From positions 10,402,001-10,466,000 of the forward strand of contig OW051494.1 of assembly GCA_932521035.1 (NCBI GenBank): a stretch of 64,000 nucleotides of DNA. Direction: 5' to 3'. The stretch comes from Oscheius dolichura (Eukaryota > Nematoda > Chromadorea > Rhabditida > Rhabditidae). Both the position numbers and the translations under genes were made by a program. This document shows positions 21,658-34,700 of the stretch, piece by piece (position 1 is the stretch's first letter; every line of letters starts with the position of its first letter). The notes under the pieces are model-generated. The model was not told the DNA's origin, searched no databases, and was given only the letters and a program-made list of their open reading frames with translations.

Positions 21658-23728
21658 TTTTCCCGGAGTTTCTCCTCTTTTCGCTTCGAGGTCCACAAAA
21701 GGAAGGAAGACTAGGGAGACGGGGCAGGTGTTGTCTGAAACCGGCTGGCTCTATTAATCGAATCTAATGGGGCTCCTTCCGCCGGCGACCGCCCTCGTTG
21801 CCGTAGCAACTGAGCGGATTACGGTGGCGGCTGACGGGGAGAGAGAGGGGAAAACAGAAGATTAGCCAGGAAAGCAGAGGGAAAGGGGCTTGATTAGGGG
21901 AAAAAGGGGGGAGAATGTGGTAAACAAGGATACTGTAGCCGCTTACTGGGATTCAGGGCACGTTGGGCTGTCTAACTGTGGTAAAGTGGCCGAAAAAGTG
22001 GGGAAAAGTGAAATTTTTTGTAGATTCTGAGTTTAGAAGGTGGCTGGCCCTTTAAAGACGAAGGAAAAAATAGGAGAAAAAATAGGAAAATAGGACCTAT
22101 TATTAACCTTCTTATCGAGGAGCAAAAGATAGAAGAGAAAGCGTGGCGGGATATCGGTCACCCACCCTGCTTCCTCCCCCTATTTTATAAACAGACAATA
22201 TGTTGTCCACCGGGGGGAGAGAGTCCCTTTGAAATGCTAAAAAGACAAGTGTAATCAATAGATTTGGTGGTCGGGAAGGGTGCGGTAAAGGGAAGGGGGA
22301 GAGAGCGAGAAAAAACAATGAAAGCCGGCCATTTTGTGGGTGAGAATTCCTGCAGGGAAAAGGGAAAACTTCGTGGGATTTCTGGAGGGAAAGGGGATTT
22401 TTAGGGTTCTGGACAGAAAAAAGGGAGAGAACGGCTCCGTTTTTCAGATCTACACTTCCAGTTATACGCATAAAAATATGTTTATCTGGAAGAAAACGGG
22501 TCAAAAATAGGGAATTTCATAAATTGTACATTTCGGCGTTACGTAACAACCCAATCTTGGCCCGTCCCAGCCTGCCTCGGCTTACAACTGGAATATCTCG
22601 ATTATTTCTGAACCATTTTCAAAAAACTAAAAACCCAGATGGAGAGGAGCTCCTAGGCTATCACCGAACCAAATTTCAGCTCAAGCCTATGTGTAGAATA
22701 TTAAGAGGAAGCACAAATGTCGGCAAAGTTGAAAAATCAGGAATTGACCCCATTTTTCAGTTTTTCAGCTCATTTTGAAGGGTAGAAAACGTTTAAAACG
22801 CTTTCTTTGGTTCTTGACAAGGAGACAAGATGAAGAAAGAGAGAAAATAGAGAAGATTTGTTGGATAAATAAGGGCAAACGGTCAAATGTTACGAAAAAA
22901 AGAGAAAACTGCCCCCGTTCCCATGACCCTCCTGCCTTTTTGCACATTTCAAAACATTCTAAAAAGGTCGGATCTTTTCGTAACCACTGGAAGTAAACTA
23001 CCGTAACCTCCCATGTCAGAACAGTCCCCAAACAGCCATTTACACAGCGGCTAAACAGGTCTCTCTAATTGGGTTTTTTCGGCGGCCGACTGGAGGGGGA
23101 ATGACTGGAGAGAACAGTAAATAGATCGATGCAGGATCCCGGATTACTGTATCCAGGTAATAGAAAAGTTAGAAGACGACCTGCCCATGGGCATCATCGT
23201 TCAGGTGTTTGGCTTGTTTCCCCTTCCCCCCTCCCCCACGAGGGGGGCTCTTTTGCGCATGTTTGTGCCCTCCTCTCGTCTCTCGTCTCTCCCCGCCGGT
23301 TGATAAGATAGCCGGTGTGTGCGTGTCTCTCTCTCTCTCTTCCGCTTTTCGGGGGTTTACCCCCTCGAGAAGGGGGAGAGTTAAGAGCAGCCGACGATTC
23401 ATACAGTAAATATGGGTCACACTCGTAATAATCGTACTAATCGAAGCCCGGAAAAGAGAGGAGGGGGAATAGATGGGAAACGGAAAGTGGGGGTGGGAGA
23501 CAGACGGAATCACCCGGCTGATTACGGATTTCTAGACAGGGAAAGGAGAGGGGGAACATTTCTTGGTTGGTGTGATAGGAAGGGAGCTGGAGAGCGGATT
23601 GACAAGGCCCCGGCTAATCTCCTTCTTGGCGGGTAGCCCCCAGCAACCGGGAAAGGGCTGTAAACCTGGTAGAACAGCTTCTAATCACTAGAAAATAGAA
23701 AAAAACTGGACAGGGAAAGGCGGCCTAA

Positions 23729-23877
23729 CGGCTCAGTCCTCGATATTCCGAGCACCCGTAAAGTCTCGGCAAGACAAATGTATAAAGGCGACACAGCTTT
23801 GTAACAGTTTGGAATAAAGATGATCATCCTGCCGAGACTTTGCGGGTGCAGGGAATCGAACTGGCGAGGGCCGAGCC
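23729..23877 (+). repeat. Family B palindromic element, copy B2
   Basis: The core GCACCCGTAAAGTCTCGGCA at 23752 pairs with TGCCGAGACTTTGCGGGTGC ending at 23850. The middle has AAGACAAATGTATAAAGGCG, CACAGCTTTGTAACAGTTT and GGAATAAAGATGATC. Outer flanks GGCTCAGTCCTCGA and GCGAGGGCCGAGCC extend the inverted repeat. Confidence 0.88.
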
Positions 23878-24881
23878 TTCTGGACCTACCGTAATCCAAA
23901 ATAAGCAGTTATTTTTTTCAGCACCAAACGGGATTATGGGTCCAGGAGCCGGCTTTCTATTGAATTACTACGGTAATTTTTAAATTAAGACTGTTGGAAA
24001 TGAATTGTAAAGGTGTAAAATTATAGAAAATCCTAGGCCCCAAGCTGTATTTTGGTGGTAAAGTTAGGGAAAAAGACCGTTTATGGCCTATTTTTCCCAA
24101 TTTTTCTATTAGAAATGAGGCTTTCAACCTTCTGGATGCCATAAGAGCCGTTTGGGGACCTTTTAGAAGGCCAATTTCTTTAAGAAATATGTTTTTATGG
24201 AGATCATATGGTGTTCTACAGTCAGATTGAAGGATAATGGGGAAAATTGCTCAAAATGGAGAAAATCGAGTTTCTATTCATTTTTGATGGTTCAGCGCGT
24301 CTTTCCGAGCCAATCCCTCCAAGTTCTCCAAGTTTAAATGCCACTGTTTCCCGGCTTTTCCCCAGCTCTATAATCTCCTAATTATAAGCAGCACCTGGCC
24401 ACCGCCGCCGTTGTGTATCTGCCAGGAGAGGGAGAGAGAGCACCGGCTGGCATGAAACCTTCTCTCTCCCCGTTTGGCGGGAATGGCTAATTAGCAATGG
24501 GGCAGGAGAGAGTAAGCTGGTCTAATAACTGGCTCCCGTCTAAATATGTTATTACCACCCCGACCGACCTGGGATTGGAATTTAAATTATAAGGGGGGCA
24601 GGTAAGGGGGCAAAATAACAGAGAGAGAGGCAGGGGTCGGAGGATTGAAAATTGGGAACACCAGCACGCTACGACAACCGCGGGGCGATCAGATACGGTG
24701 TCCTTGCGCGTCTCGGCAGTCACCCGCAATCAGGACTGTACGAGATTGAGACACCGGATGGGCCGAAAGAAGGGAAAAGGAATGGAAATAATACAGAAAA
24801 TGATCAAAAATTAGGTTAAAAACAGCCAAAAGGAGCTCAAAATGGCTAAATTTCTTTCAGGAAGCTTTCTGAGCCTTTTGC

Positions 24882-24966
24882 TATTAAATCTCGGCAGCTA
24901 CGCGCCTCTTATAGTTTCGGCGCCCAAAAGCCAGTACCTCCAGCTGCCGAGATTCTACGGGTGCAG
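24882..24966. repeat. Family A foldback A4
   Basis: The left arm is partly decayed (CTATTAAATCTCGGCAGCT); the right arm AGCTGCCGAGATTCTACGGG is near consensus. The loop contains TTTCGGCGCCCAAA and CCAGTACCTC, shared with copy A5 (TTTCAGGCGCCCAAACTCCA). Confidence 0.75.
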
Positions 24967-25365
24967 CGGCTAGGAAAAAGAGCCCTGGAAGGCAATTCTA
25001 GAGGTTTACCTGTACCCTGAAGAGTTCAAGGGCTTTTCGGGAATAATTCTTTAAAAATCTGGATTAAAAGCATCCTAATGAGGCTAATAGGGCCGCTTAA
25101 TATTGGAGCAGCCGTTTAATTCTTGCAGACCAGGAGGGCGAAACTAAATCACCCCATCATGCTCCCTCAGGAGTCTGCCCCTGCCTAGCTGCCTGGCTGT
25201 AACAATCAGCTGTCGTCGTCGCTCTCTTTTCACTACTAGCCATATGATTGTGACCTTTTCTCCTTATTTTATAGAGAGTTTAGAGTAGAAATTACTGTCT
25301 ACCCGTCAAAAGTAGCGCCGTCGTAAAAGGGAGCGACCCCAATTTCTCGCCCCCCGCTCCGAGAG

Positions 25366-27363
25366 ATGTCACGGCTGCTGCTGTTAATTTTCACCGGGGT
25401 TGTTGTTTTCGCCACAGTCCACGGCCACCAGCCGCCTAAAAGGTCTTACAGGGAATTTTTAGCCGGGAATTTGAAAATTTAGATATGTTATCGACCTTGA
25501 TGAGTTACCAGAACGACGATGGACTCATGTTGTAAAGGATAATTTGGTATATCTTCCCGGCTTCGCTGCCGAGGCAAAGTAAGTTTGCTCCAAGGCTAAT
25601 TATCTACTTTTTAGTGTTTAAAGGACTTTAAATTAAACTGTGGTAAGAGAAAGCTGACTCAATTTCCCACCAGTCCCGTCAATTAGATCCTATCGCGGTT
25701 CGAATCGAAAAATCTGATCGCGCGAAAATTTCAATAAACTCTCTGGGGGCAGGTAGATAAGTAGGGGAGGTGGAGGGGGAAATAGATGTGCTTTTGTCAC
25801 CTAGGAATAGTCATCCGAATGAATCAGAAGGGGAGAGAGAGCGCCGCACCGGAGAGAGCGCCCTTTCCGCTGCTCAAACTTTTTGAATCAGGGGTTTGGC
25901 GGGTTTATGACCATTTTAAAAGTCTAAAGACGTTTTTAAAGGTCCTGAAGGGAATATATAGCTATATTAAAGGTCTAAATGAGTTCCTAAAGGTCCTACG
26001 ACGCTAAAAAAAATTTTCAGAAAGATAATTCCGGTCAAACTGCAGCCTCTTGTCTGGTGGTTTGCCGCCAAAATAGGAAAACTCATCCCGGATGAATATT
26101 ACCGCGAAATGCTAGGTTTCCCCTCATTTTTTACCCCCAAATTTGAATTTTTCAAGGAATTTCTGAAGCTTCTGGTCTTCCAATTGGAGAAATCGTCGGA
26201 CTGAACATTCTCTACGATATCACCGCCTTCGACAGGGGACAGTAAGTTTTCCTCTCTTGATTCCTGGAAAGAAATAAAGATTATAGTATCCTTTACCAGG
26301 GCTGTACTTCGATAGTTGCTCAAAATGAACAGGGAGAGATTTTCCATGGGAGAAATTTGGATTATGAAATGGGCGGCCTGTTGAAGAATGTTACAGTACT
26401 GCTGGACTTCAAAAAGGACGGAAAAGTGGGTCCCGCAACGAAAAAGATTAAGAATACTGTAGATTATTTATTCTGGAACGACATTTGCCCTCTACAATGG
26501 ACTCCTAACTGGGCAGAGACCCTATTCCTACACTGTTTCGTTGAATGAACGCTGTGGGACCCATTTTATCGAAAAATTATGATTTCCCCTTCAGATTCAG
26601 GAGCTTATATTGATACAATTATAATGGAACTGTACACACATTTTAAGAACCCAGTAGCTTTGTTTATTCGGCAGGTAGGGAGCCTATCAGTAGTGGGAAA
26701 CGAAAAAGAGTAGCCGGTTGAGAGAACCTTAACCAGCCAGGGTCGCAATTCAACCGGTCCCGTGGTGTAGTGGTTATCACATCTGTCTAACACACAGAAG
26801 GTCGGCGGTTCGATCCCGCCCGAGATCAGTAACATTTTTGCTTTTTTTTTCTTGCTTTACAACTTATTTTTATTTATTTTTAACTGCCATAGCATCTTGG
26901 AAAACTGTTATATTCCTCTTTTAGACTCTAGAAACTGAGGCGACATTCAAAGGAGCGGTTAAAAGGCTCTCCAACACTCCACTGGTTGCTCCATCGTATA
27001 TTATTGTAGGCGGAACGAAGGCAGAAGAAGGAGCTGTCATTTCTAGGTAAAAATATAGCTACCGTACTCCCTAATCGTTTCAGGAGCCGCTTAAAAGCTG
27101 CGGATACGTATTTCCTGGAGTCTAAAAGTGACCGATGGTTCCTGGTGGAGACAAACTTCGACCATTGGAAAAAAGACACAGATGGGAGGAGGATAGAAGC
27201 CGAGAGGTTTCTAAAATCCATGGGACAGAAGAAAATGGACGAGAAATTGATGGCAGATGTACTGGAAAGGGTGCCGGTCAAGAATAACCAGACAATTTAT
27301 TCTACCGTCCTGTCAGCCACGAATCCTCAGTGGTTTATGGAAAGCTTCAAGGTTTGGGACTGA
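25366..27363 (+). CDS. Acid ceramidase / NAAA-type lysosomal hydrolase
   Basis: N-terminal-nucleophile amidase that cleaves ceramide or N-acylethanolamines in the lysosome after autoproteolysis. Exons: 25366-25442, 25483-25578, 26021-26115, 26157-26241, 26287-26425, 26463-26553, 26595-26674, 26925-27046, 27084-27363, giving 354 aa in consistent phase. The first 21 residues are a signal peptide (MSRLLLLIFTGVVVFATVHG). The propeptide motifs are YVIDLDELPERRWTHVV and LPIGEIVGLNILYDI. The self-cleavage site and nucleophilic Cys lie in HILYQGCTSIVAQNEQG, followed by IFHGRNLDYEMGG. Family motifs FALYNGLLTGQRPYSYTVSL, APSYIIVGGTKAEEGAVISR and WFLVETNFDHWKKDTDGRR follow. N-glycosylation sequons occur at NVT and NQT. 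Length is nearer to NAAA than to acid ceramidase, but nematode ceramidases vary, so substrate is not decided. The second intron is long, with several TTAAAGGTC words; the seventh contains a tRNA gene. Confidence 0.92.
26756..26828 (+). tRNA. trnV-AAC: tRNA-Val (anticodon AAC)
   Basis: The D-arm GGTGTAGTGGTTATCAC, the anticodon stem TCTGT/ACAGA with loop CTAACAC and the T-arm GGCGGTTCGATCCCGCC are standard. The acceptor stem GGTCCCG/CGAGATC has a G-U pair and one C-A mismatch, so slight decay is possible. It lies in the sense direction within an intron of the ceramidase-like gene. Confidence 0.9.
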
Positions 27364-27569
27364 ACGGAACCAAGATTTCGATTTTCGTACATTTTCCTAT
27401 TTATTTTGGAGTAAAAATTGTTCGCATGGCGTAGTTGACTTTGTTTTCTACTAGTTGATCCCGAAATGGACCAGCTGGAGGAAGCGAGGGTTTCAAAAGT
27501 CCCCCAGATCTCTGGAACATGGAAGAAGAGGCGTCTGTCAAGCAATCCTGGGAATTCCCTCCGGCGCTT

Positions 27570-27715
27570 CTAGACCTTCAGCTCTTGGAGAGTCTGTAGG
27601 ACATTAATCGCTTGTTCATGGACCAACCAAGGATCATCCTGATACTCTAGGGCGTTTTTCTCCGTGGTTTTGCCCAAACATCCCAAAGCATCGGTCGCCC
27701 CCTTTTCGTTTGTAC
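27570..27715 (-). pseudogene. Orphan exon-like fragment, possible HEAT-type repeat tail
   Basis: On the minus strand an open, protein-like reading ends at TAG 27572-27570. It contains KGATDALGCLGKT and WLVHEQAINVLQTLQELKV. Its helical pattern suggests the end of a HEAT- or ARM-like protein. Upstream on the same strand there is only a repeat, so no partner exon exists in reach. It is either the remnant of a gene or an exon caught by the adjacent repeat. Low confidence. Confidence 0.3.
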
Positions 27716-27734
27716 ACTTTTATACACTCGTTGG

Positions 27735-28345
27735 AATCGTCAGATCGAGCTTAATCTTGCAAACTAGTCTTCAAAGCCAGAGCAGGCCTTTGTGCCACGT
27801 TATGACTTCAAAATCATAAACTGAGGGGTAATTCAATACAAATCTCTTCTCCGAGTTGATCGTGGGCCACCGTCCAAATTAAGCTCGATCTGACGATTTT
27901 TCCACTTCTGTGGCTCTATCATATACCACTAAATTGCTCTCGCTGAGCTCTTTCCAACGCCGTTTACAGCTCAGCCAGAATGAATTTCCTGCACATGTTT
28001 GGTTAAGAATAAGCCCTATACTACCAGTCCAATAATCCCTTGTCTTCCACCGAGACTAATCGTGGGCCACCGTCCTAAGTTCTCCACCTCTGTGGCTCTA
28101 TCATATACCGTTAGACAGAGCACGTCGAGCTCTATCTAGTCCTGTATTTATCTCCGCCAAAATGAATGCTATGCACCTATTTCAAGTTCAAATAGGAAAT
28201 TTGAATTTTCAAAATATCCTTTTCGGCAACATAGAGGGCTGGAGGCTCGGAAATGGCCGATTTGAGCCGAGTTTTGTGTTTTTCCCACCAAATGGACCCA
28301 GGCGAAGAAGATCTGATAGAAAAATCCACAAAAAATGGAACCTGA
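27735..28345 (+). repeat. Family D repeat, copy 1 (with internal duplication and inversion)
   Basis: TCTATCATATACC followed by GAGCTC words occurs twice inside (near 27917 and 28097). CGTCAGATCGAGCTTAATCT at 27740 is mirrored by AAGCTCGATCTGACGA near 27884. The last 190 bp (AATGCTATGCACCTATTTCA ... AAATGGAACCTGAA) match the reverse complement of 59930-60120. Parts match 53925-54420 and 62455-62860. Confidence 0.75.
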
Positions 28346-28752
28346 AACTCTAATTCCATCTGGAACAAAAAGCAAAGATTGAAATGACTTGAATATGTAT
28401 ATTATTTTCTTGTATCAAGATAGACAGTGTGAGATAGAGTATACAACAATACAATATAATGACGATATAAAATTCACATAGCATGTGTGTTGGTTTGTAA
28501 AGAATGTACAGAATTGGTGGGCTAGTATAAATTCTCTTACTTTTCTTTTCACATAAACTGAATAAAGAGAAAAATAGAGATGGCAATATAGAAAAAAAGA
28601 AATCTCCTCCTAAAATATGCTGTTTTAACCCGTTAGATTTCAAAAATTGGCGGCAGAGATCAGTGACAGACAGTGTGGCTCAGAATCTCAAAGGACTAGA
28701 GGCGGACCCGTTTTTGGAAATTTTGACAGAGAAACGGACGACTGGGAAAAGG

Positions 28753-31700
28753 TCAGATAACACTGTCAGGGAGGGTAGCCAGCTGGTGTTCGTAGTCTTG
28801 AGGTTGACGGCTGGAATAGTGGCCTTTATTCGGGACGGGACTCGGAGCAATGGGTCCTATATGGATGGGCATCGACTGCCGGCGGTAGTTGACGATCTCA
28901 TCCTGGCCTCCATAACTGTATTCATGATTTCTACTCGACAACGATCCCATTATCGCTACCTGAAGAATATATATACAATAAATATAACAAAGAATAGTTT
29001 CCTACCTCAGAAATGTCATGAATATGCTGGTTAGGCGCCATACCGTAATCCGGCGAGACCCCGGCTGTTAGAAGGACCTGGGCACATTCCGGACAACCCT
29101 GATGGTGGGCATACCACAGTGCTGACCTCCCCTGCTCGTCGAGAGCCATCGGATCCGCGTTATTCTGAAAAATTTAGCCATTTTTTCGGGCAAATAGGAA
29201 AAAACGAACCCAAAGAAGGAGTTGAACCATTTCCAAGCTGCCATTACTACAAGCCAAGTGAAGGGGTGTCCGTTTATCCTTCGGGGGACTGACACAGGCA
29301 TTGACGTCTTCAGATGTAGCTCGAGCGAGAATTAGACAGGCGGTTGTGACATCACGGGAGATGACAGCCTTGACCAGCTGAGCACTGAAGGTCTCATCCA
29401 CTCGGGGAGAGGGAAGCCATCGTTTCTGCTCGTATTTCGAACGGATCCAGGATTCCTTGTTCTCCCTGGAAATAGAAGAAGTTAAACTGGGGGTTTTAAA
29501 CATTACGGTAAGTAAAAATACCATATTTCTTCAAAGATGAGCCCTTTTCTAAAATCCTAGTCAAAAATCCTCTTTTCAGACACTTGGCCCCGCTTTTGTC
29601 CCGCGCGCCGCACCCGTAAAGTCTCGGCAGCTGGGCGCTCCTTCTATTTCAGGCGCCCAAACTCCAATCCCTCCAGCTGCCGAGATTTTACGGGTGCGGG
29701 CGTGCGTCCTAGAGATCACTCAAGAGAAATTTAACAGCTCTAGGGCTCTATTTTTATGGATTACGGTAATTATAAGGTTTCAAAACGAACCTAGGACTCT
29801 CCGGTGTTGGTTTTTTCTCCAGCGGGGCGTTATGCTCCCACATTTTGTTAGCCGCATCGTTTCCAATCGCCTGCATCACTGCTAGACACTCTACCGGCCA
29901 ATCATCCAGTTCCAGTGACCGTACCCTACAATTTCCGATATATTTAGGCTAAAAATGCCGCTTACTTTGATAGATGAGAGCCCATATTCCTATGAACACC
30001 GCTACACTCGATACAGATCAGCGTTCCCAGGTTAAGACTAGCCCAATTGGGATTCGCCGTTCCGCAGTCGGCACATTTTCCATTCCCGGGGATTTGACGA
30101 AGCGCCTGGACTTCTTCCCGGTTCAATTGGATCCGATTGGATGGCTGGCCTTGGAGGGCCTTCTCGATCTGCTCTTCTATTGCCGCGACCCACTGGGCCC
30201 GTTCCTCCGCCGACGAGGCACAGAATTCCCATTTCTTCTGGTCGTGGGTCACAATCTCGAAGCATTCTTCGTCCTCCTCGTTCTGTTTTCCACTGGATCC
30301 TAATCTCTTATGAGTCGGGCGTCTCTTCTTCCCGGGAGCTGTCTGCGGTGTCATGTTGATGGGCTCCTTGGCGTCGTCCGACCCACCTCCGGAGGTACCC
30401 TCTCCCGATCCGACTACTCCTAAAATTTGGATTATTTTCCCGCCAAGACCCTTCACTTGCCTATATCACTCCTCCTCTCGGCTGTAATCTGCGTCGGGGT
30501 GCCTTCCTCCGTCTGACTCATTGCCATCCTCTGGGTATTGCGAGGTCGCTGCCTGCCGGCCGTCTTCACGGTACACAGTCCCAGAAAGACTTCCTTCCCC
30601 TCGGATGGCTTGTCCATATAATCCTTCAGATTGTGATGGTAGGTCAGACGGCCATCGCTGTAGAGGCAGACGTATTTCTTCTTCCAATCCCGATTCAGAG
30701 CGGATTTTGTGCTCCTCTTGTAGAGATGCCCTTGTTTTATGGGGATAGCTCGTCCAACTCCATGATTCTTCGACTCAATGGCTTTCTCATTGTCTTTTGT
30801 TCTCTTAAAATGGGGAACATTAGTCAATTCCTTGAAATGGGTTTAGATCTTCAAATGGGCTCATATTTGCAAAATGCACCCGCACCCGTAAAATCTCGGC
30901 CACTAGAAGGCTTGGAGTAGCGCGCGCGGCAAAAGAAGATTCTGCTGCCGAGATTTTACGGGTGCGGGCGCAAGAAGCCCAAGAATGATAAAAGGGCTGA
31001 AAAACGGTAATTTCTCCGGATTTTTTTCACAAAAAAAGACTGAAAACTCACAAAGAAGTTGGATATCCTCTTATTTTTCCTCGGATTCGTTGGAGTCGAC
31101 GAGGGCGTCGGCAAATGAGAGGTACTGGCACTTGCAGCGGACAAGCCCCCATTAGGCTCGAATCCTCCCAGCTGGGAAGCTTCAGCCGTCTCCAAAACAG
31201 CTGTAGAGCTGCGAGTATTCCAACCTAAAAAATAGAAAATAAAAATCCAGGATTACAAATTAATTACAGCCGTAAAATATGGTTAACGACGTGTTGACGG
31301 GACTCTTCCCTCAATTGCGACTACTCATGAAAATGAGGTCAAGAATACGCACAAAAGACAGGCTGGTTAGTGGAGGGGAGACTAAGTGACAAGAGGAGGC
31401 AAGCGAGTTCTCAGGACAATTGAGGAGACGACTCGAAATTCCCGAAACAGACAGCCAGGAGACTGGAATACCCATCGAAATTAGGTGGTAAGGACTGGTA
31501 CCTCCGGGGAGAGGCTGGGAGAGCGGGCAGGGCTATAAATTATCTAATTTGGAAGATTATTCCAGTTTCTAGAGGGAGTTGCCGTATTCCAGATGACTAG
31601 ATTACAGTATTTTACCCAATAAAAGCTCCCAAAAGCTGGGAATCCCGCCTATACCCGGCCTAGAGCATAGGCCGGGTGGACATTCTTTCCAGTTTTTTAG

Positions 31701-34700
31701 ACTAAAATGATCTACGCAATCTATAGTTTGCCGTAAGACAAGAAAAAATGAGGAAAAGCACAGAAAAATATGAAAATGGAGCGAATTCTGGTTCTGGACG
31801 TTATTAGGCCCAAAATTGCATAGGGCGTGCTTACGGAAGGAAAAGGAGCTCCCTTTGAGGGGATTACGGTATTTTCCACCCCTTCTGGATAATTTTAAGG
31901 GCCTCCAAGGCACTCTACTCACCGTTTACACTGCTCAGACTCTGACGACTACTGGATGGTGAGATCTGTTGACTGCTCCTGCTTGAATATCCATAAGTGT
32001 CAGGGAATCGGGTAGTTGAAATGACGCGCTCTTCTCTTCTCCTCATTTCTGAAAATTTTCTATATTTTTAAGCAGAAATTGAGGTGAGAATGGCCAGAAA
32101 TCTGTAGGAAAGGTGTACTATTACTCTAGGGGAGACACGTGGTTGGAGAATAGATAATTAGAATGTACTTTTAGGCTAGACCAAGTCGCTCTCGTCAATC
32201 AAAACAAGGATTTCTCACGTGGGAAGGCTGTTAGCATAATTGGGAGCAAGAAAACCACAGAAAAAACTATCTAACTGTGGCTGAGAATAGAGATTTTCTG
32301 TCAAAAGAAATTTCTATATTTTTAAGCAGAAAAGAAAAAAATGGGGAAATCCTCCGCTTGGGGGGTTCTCAGTTTCCTGACCACTTTTTGAATTTTACCG
32401 CCACAGTTAGACAGTTTACCGAATAAAAAACAAAATTTAGCGTGTGAGCTGTCTAACTGTGGCTGGTTACCGAAAAAAAGCACCACGATACAAAAGAGCC
32501 GGAATTTTCCCCTTTGGTGTCCATTTGCCCCCTTGATATGTTCCAGAAATAATTGTAGAGCCACAGTTAGACAGGTTCCCCCCTTGGCTGTCTAACTGTG
32601 GCCCATTCCCCCCGTTGCCCCTCAAGACTCACCACTATTCGGCTCCCTGTGATTGACATGGCTCCTCCTGGCTGTGGCCACGGCTCCATTGCTCTCTTGC
32701 AGCGGCACGTAGCTACTGCTCCTCTGATATGGGCCGCCTTTACTCGCACTGTGTAGAACATTCGTCGCCATATAATTTTGACTCTGGGAATCCGACGACG
32801 GGTAGCGTTGACTCCTGGCCGGGGTACAGGGGGTCGGACTCCTCGTCTGCAGCTGGGATATCCTCGCCACCACTGAAAAAAACCGGGATTCTTAAAGGTC
32901 AAATAGTTTTTCCCCCGGCTTCCGAACTAATAATCGGGCCACCCCCGAAGTCCAGGAGTGAGTGGCCGTGATGAGGAAGAACAAACAGTCGTCGCGTGTG
33001 GTGGTTTCAATCAAGGAGAGACTACAGGGCAGAGCAGGGGGCACACACGTATGAGAAGACATGGACGGGGGAAAACCCAGGAACCATTTTGGTCTGTTAA
33101 TTCCAATTTTAGACCTTTAAACGTGGGGCAATTAGAGGGAAAAGAGGAACGGTTCTCAATATTCCTTTCCCCTGCACCCGTAAAGTCTCGTCAAGACGAA
33201 GGTATAAAGGCGTCACAGTTTTGAATAAAGATAATACTTCTGCCGAGTCTTTACGGGTGCAGGGGATCGGACTATCGAGGGCCGAGCTTTCTCAAAGGTC
33301 TACTAGGGAAAAGATTCCAAGTTTTGAAGTTTCAAGGTTTAAAAAAACTGGAAAGAGAGCATTAGAAGACCAGTAAGGCGTATAAACTCTGTTTTGTGAG
33401 TTTGACCGGAAATTAGAGGATAAGAAGTGGACCGTAGTCGGGAAGCCTGTCTTTGAACCCATTACGCCGGTTATTTTTGAATTTTACAGAGAAGAGAGAA
33501 AGGCAGATGATCTCGAAGGTCCCAAAGGGAAGAATTCCCCTAATTTTAAGGTTCAAAGGTCAAAAAACTGATAATCGAGCATGGTACAGCGTGGTCTTTT
33601 TCCACTCCAACACAGCGATTATGTGTTCTGACGTTCTGTCCCCCTGTACCAAAAGGGACACCGGTGAGAGATGGGGGACGACGAAAGACGTCAATATTGA
33701 TAAGAAGTCCGCCTTCCGGAGAGTGAGAGCGGGAGGAGAGCGCCCGCCTATCCAGCTGCCCCAAAAAATGGGGGGAGAACCGTTCGGAAGACTTTGGAGA
33801 AGACGCCGGGGGGAACACGGAATATGAGTCAGTTATTGGCTAGAAGTTGGGGGAGGGGGCACTCAGTCTCTCACTCACTCTTTTCAGTTATGTCAACACA
33901 GGGATGGGCCCCACCATCAGTGAACAGGGGGACCCACGGCGGAAAAGGCAAACACGCGTTTAAAATTTTGGCGAGCGGGTAGACCAAGGGGAGCGCCTGG
34001 GATGGTAAGGAGAGATAAGGTACAGTGTGAACTGTGGCTCTTTTTTTTTCTTTTTTTTTCATGGGACCCTCAAACCTCAAGTGGACGAAGTGAATAGAGC
34101 CAGTCCAAATTGGGAACCAAAAAATAAGCCGCAGTTAGACAGCTTGAAATTTTAGGACGGCCAGGACTTTACACTTCAGGACCTCATCTTTCCGATCCTG
34201 TAGCGTTTAGCTGTCTAACTGTCGAAAAGTGGCGACCATTTTGAATTGTCGGAGCCTGCTTTGTTGTTCTTTTGTCAGCTGTACTGAAGGGAATTGATAG
34301 GCAGGCGGTGACTAAGGGTAAACACCTCGCAAGCCTTGACTTTCCCCCTTTTTTGGCTGTCTAACTGTGGCTGGCAGAAAAACCTATATTTTCCCCTTAT
34401 TTCCTGGAATTTCGACGAATTTGGAAGGAAATAAGCTTTTGGAGAGCTCTGGCGCCTTTGGCTGTCTAACTGTGGTGGTTTTTAATGTTCTATAGTGCAC
34501 AAAAAGTTGCTTATTATGATTTCCCCTCTACCTTTTCCTTTCGCCATGGTTGGTTGAAAAGGAGATCACGAGGCGGGTAATACGAAAACTGATAAAAATA
34601 GCAGCCGTGAAGGAAATAAGGATTTTAGAGGTCAGGTGAAGTGAAGGGGGACGGGGAGAATGACAATCAAATAGAAGAAGAGAAGGGGAGAGGAAAATAA

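Larger units (their letters stand above)
21658..25365. other. Intergenic region, repeats only
   Basis: 3.7 kb in which I support no gene. It holds a family-C word (about 21968), one family-B (23729-23877) and one family-A (24882-24966) element, a CT run (about 23326-23341) and purine-rich stretches. The open frames at 22112-22504, 22524-22778 and 23169-23513 lack motifs and are crossed by simple sequence. Confidence 0.5.
27364..28752. other. Intergenic region between ceramidase-like gene and AGAP
   Basis: Tail-to-tail spacer. It contains the orphan exon-like frame at 27570-27715 (minus) and a family-D repeat at about 27735-28345. The rest is the AGAP 3' flank. No other gene seen. Confidence 0.5.
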
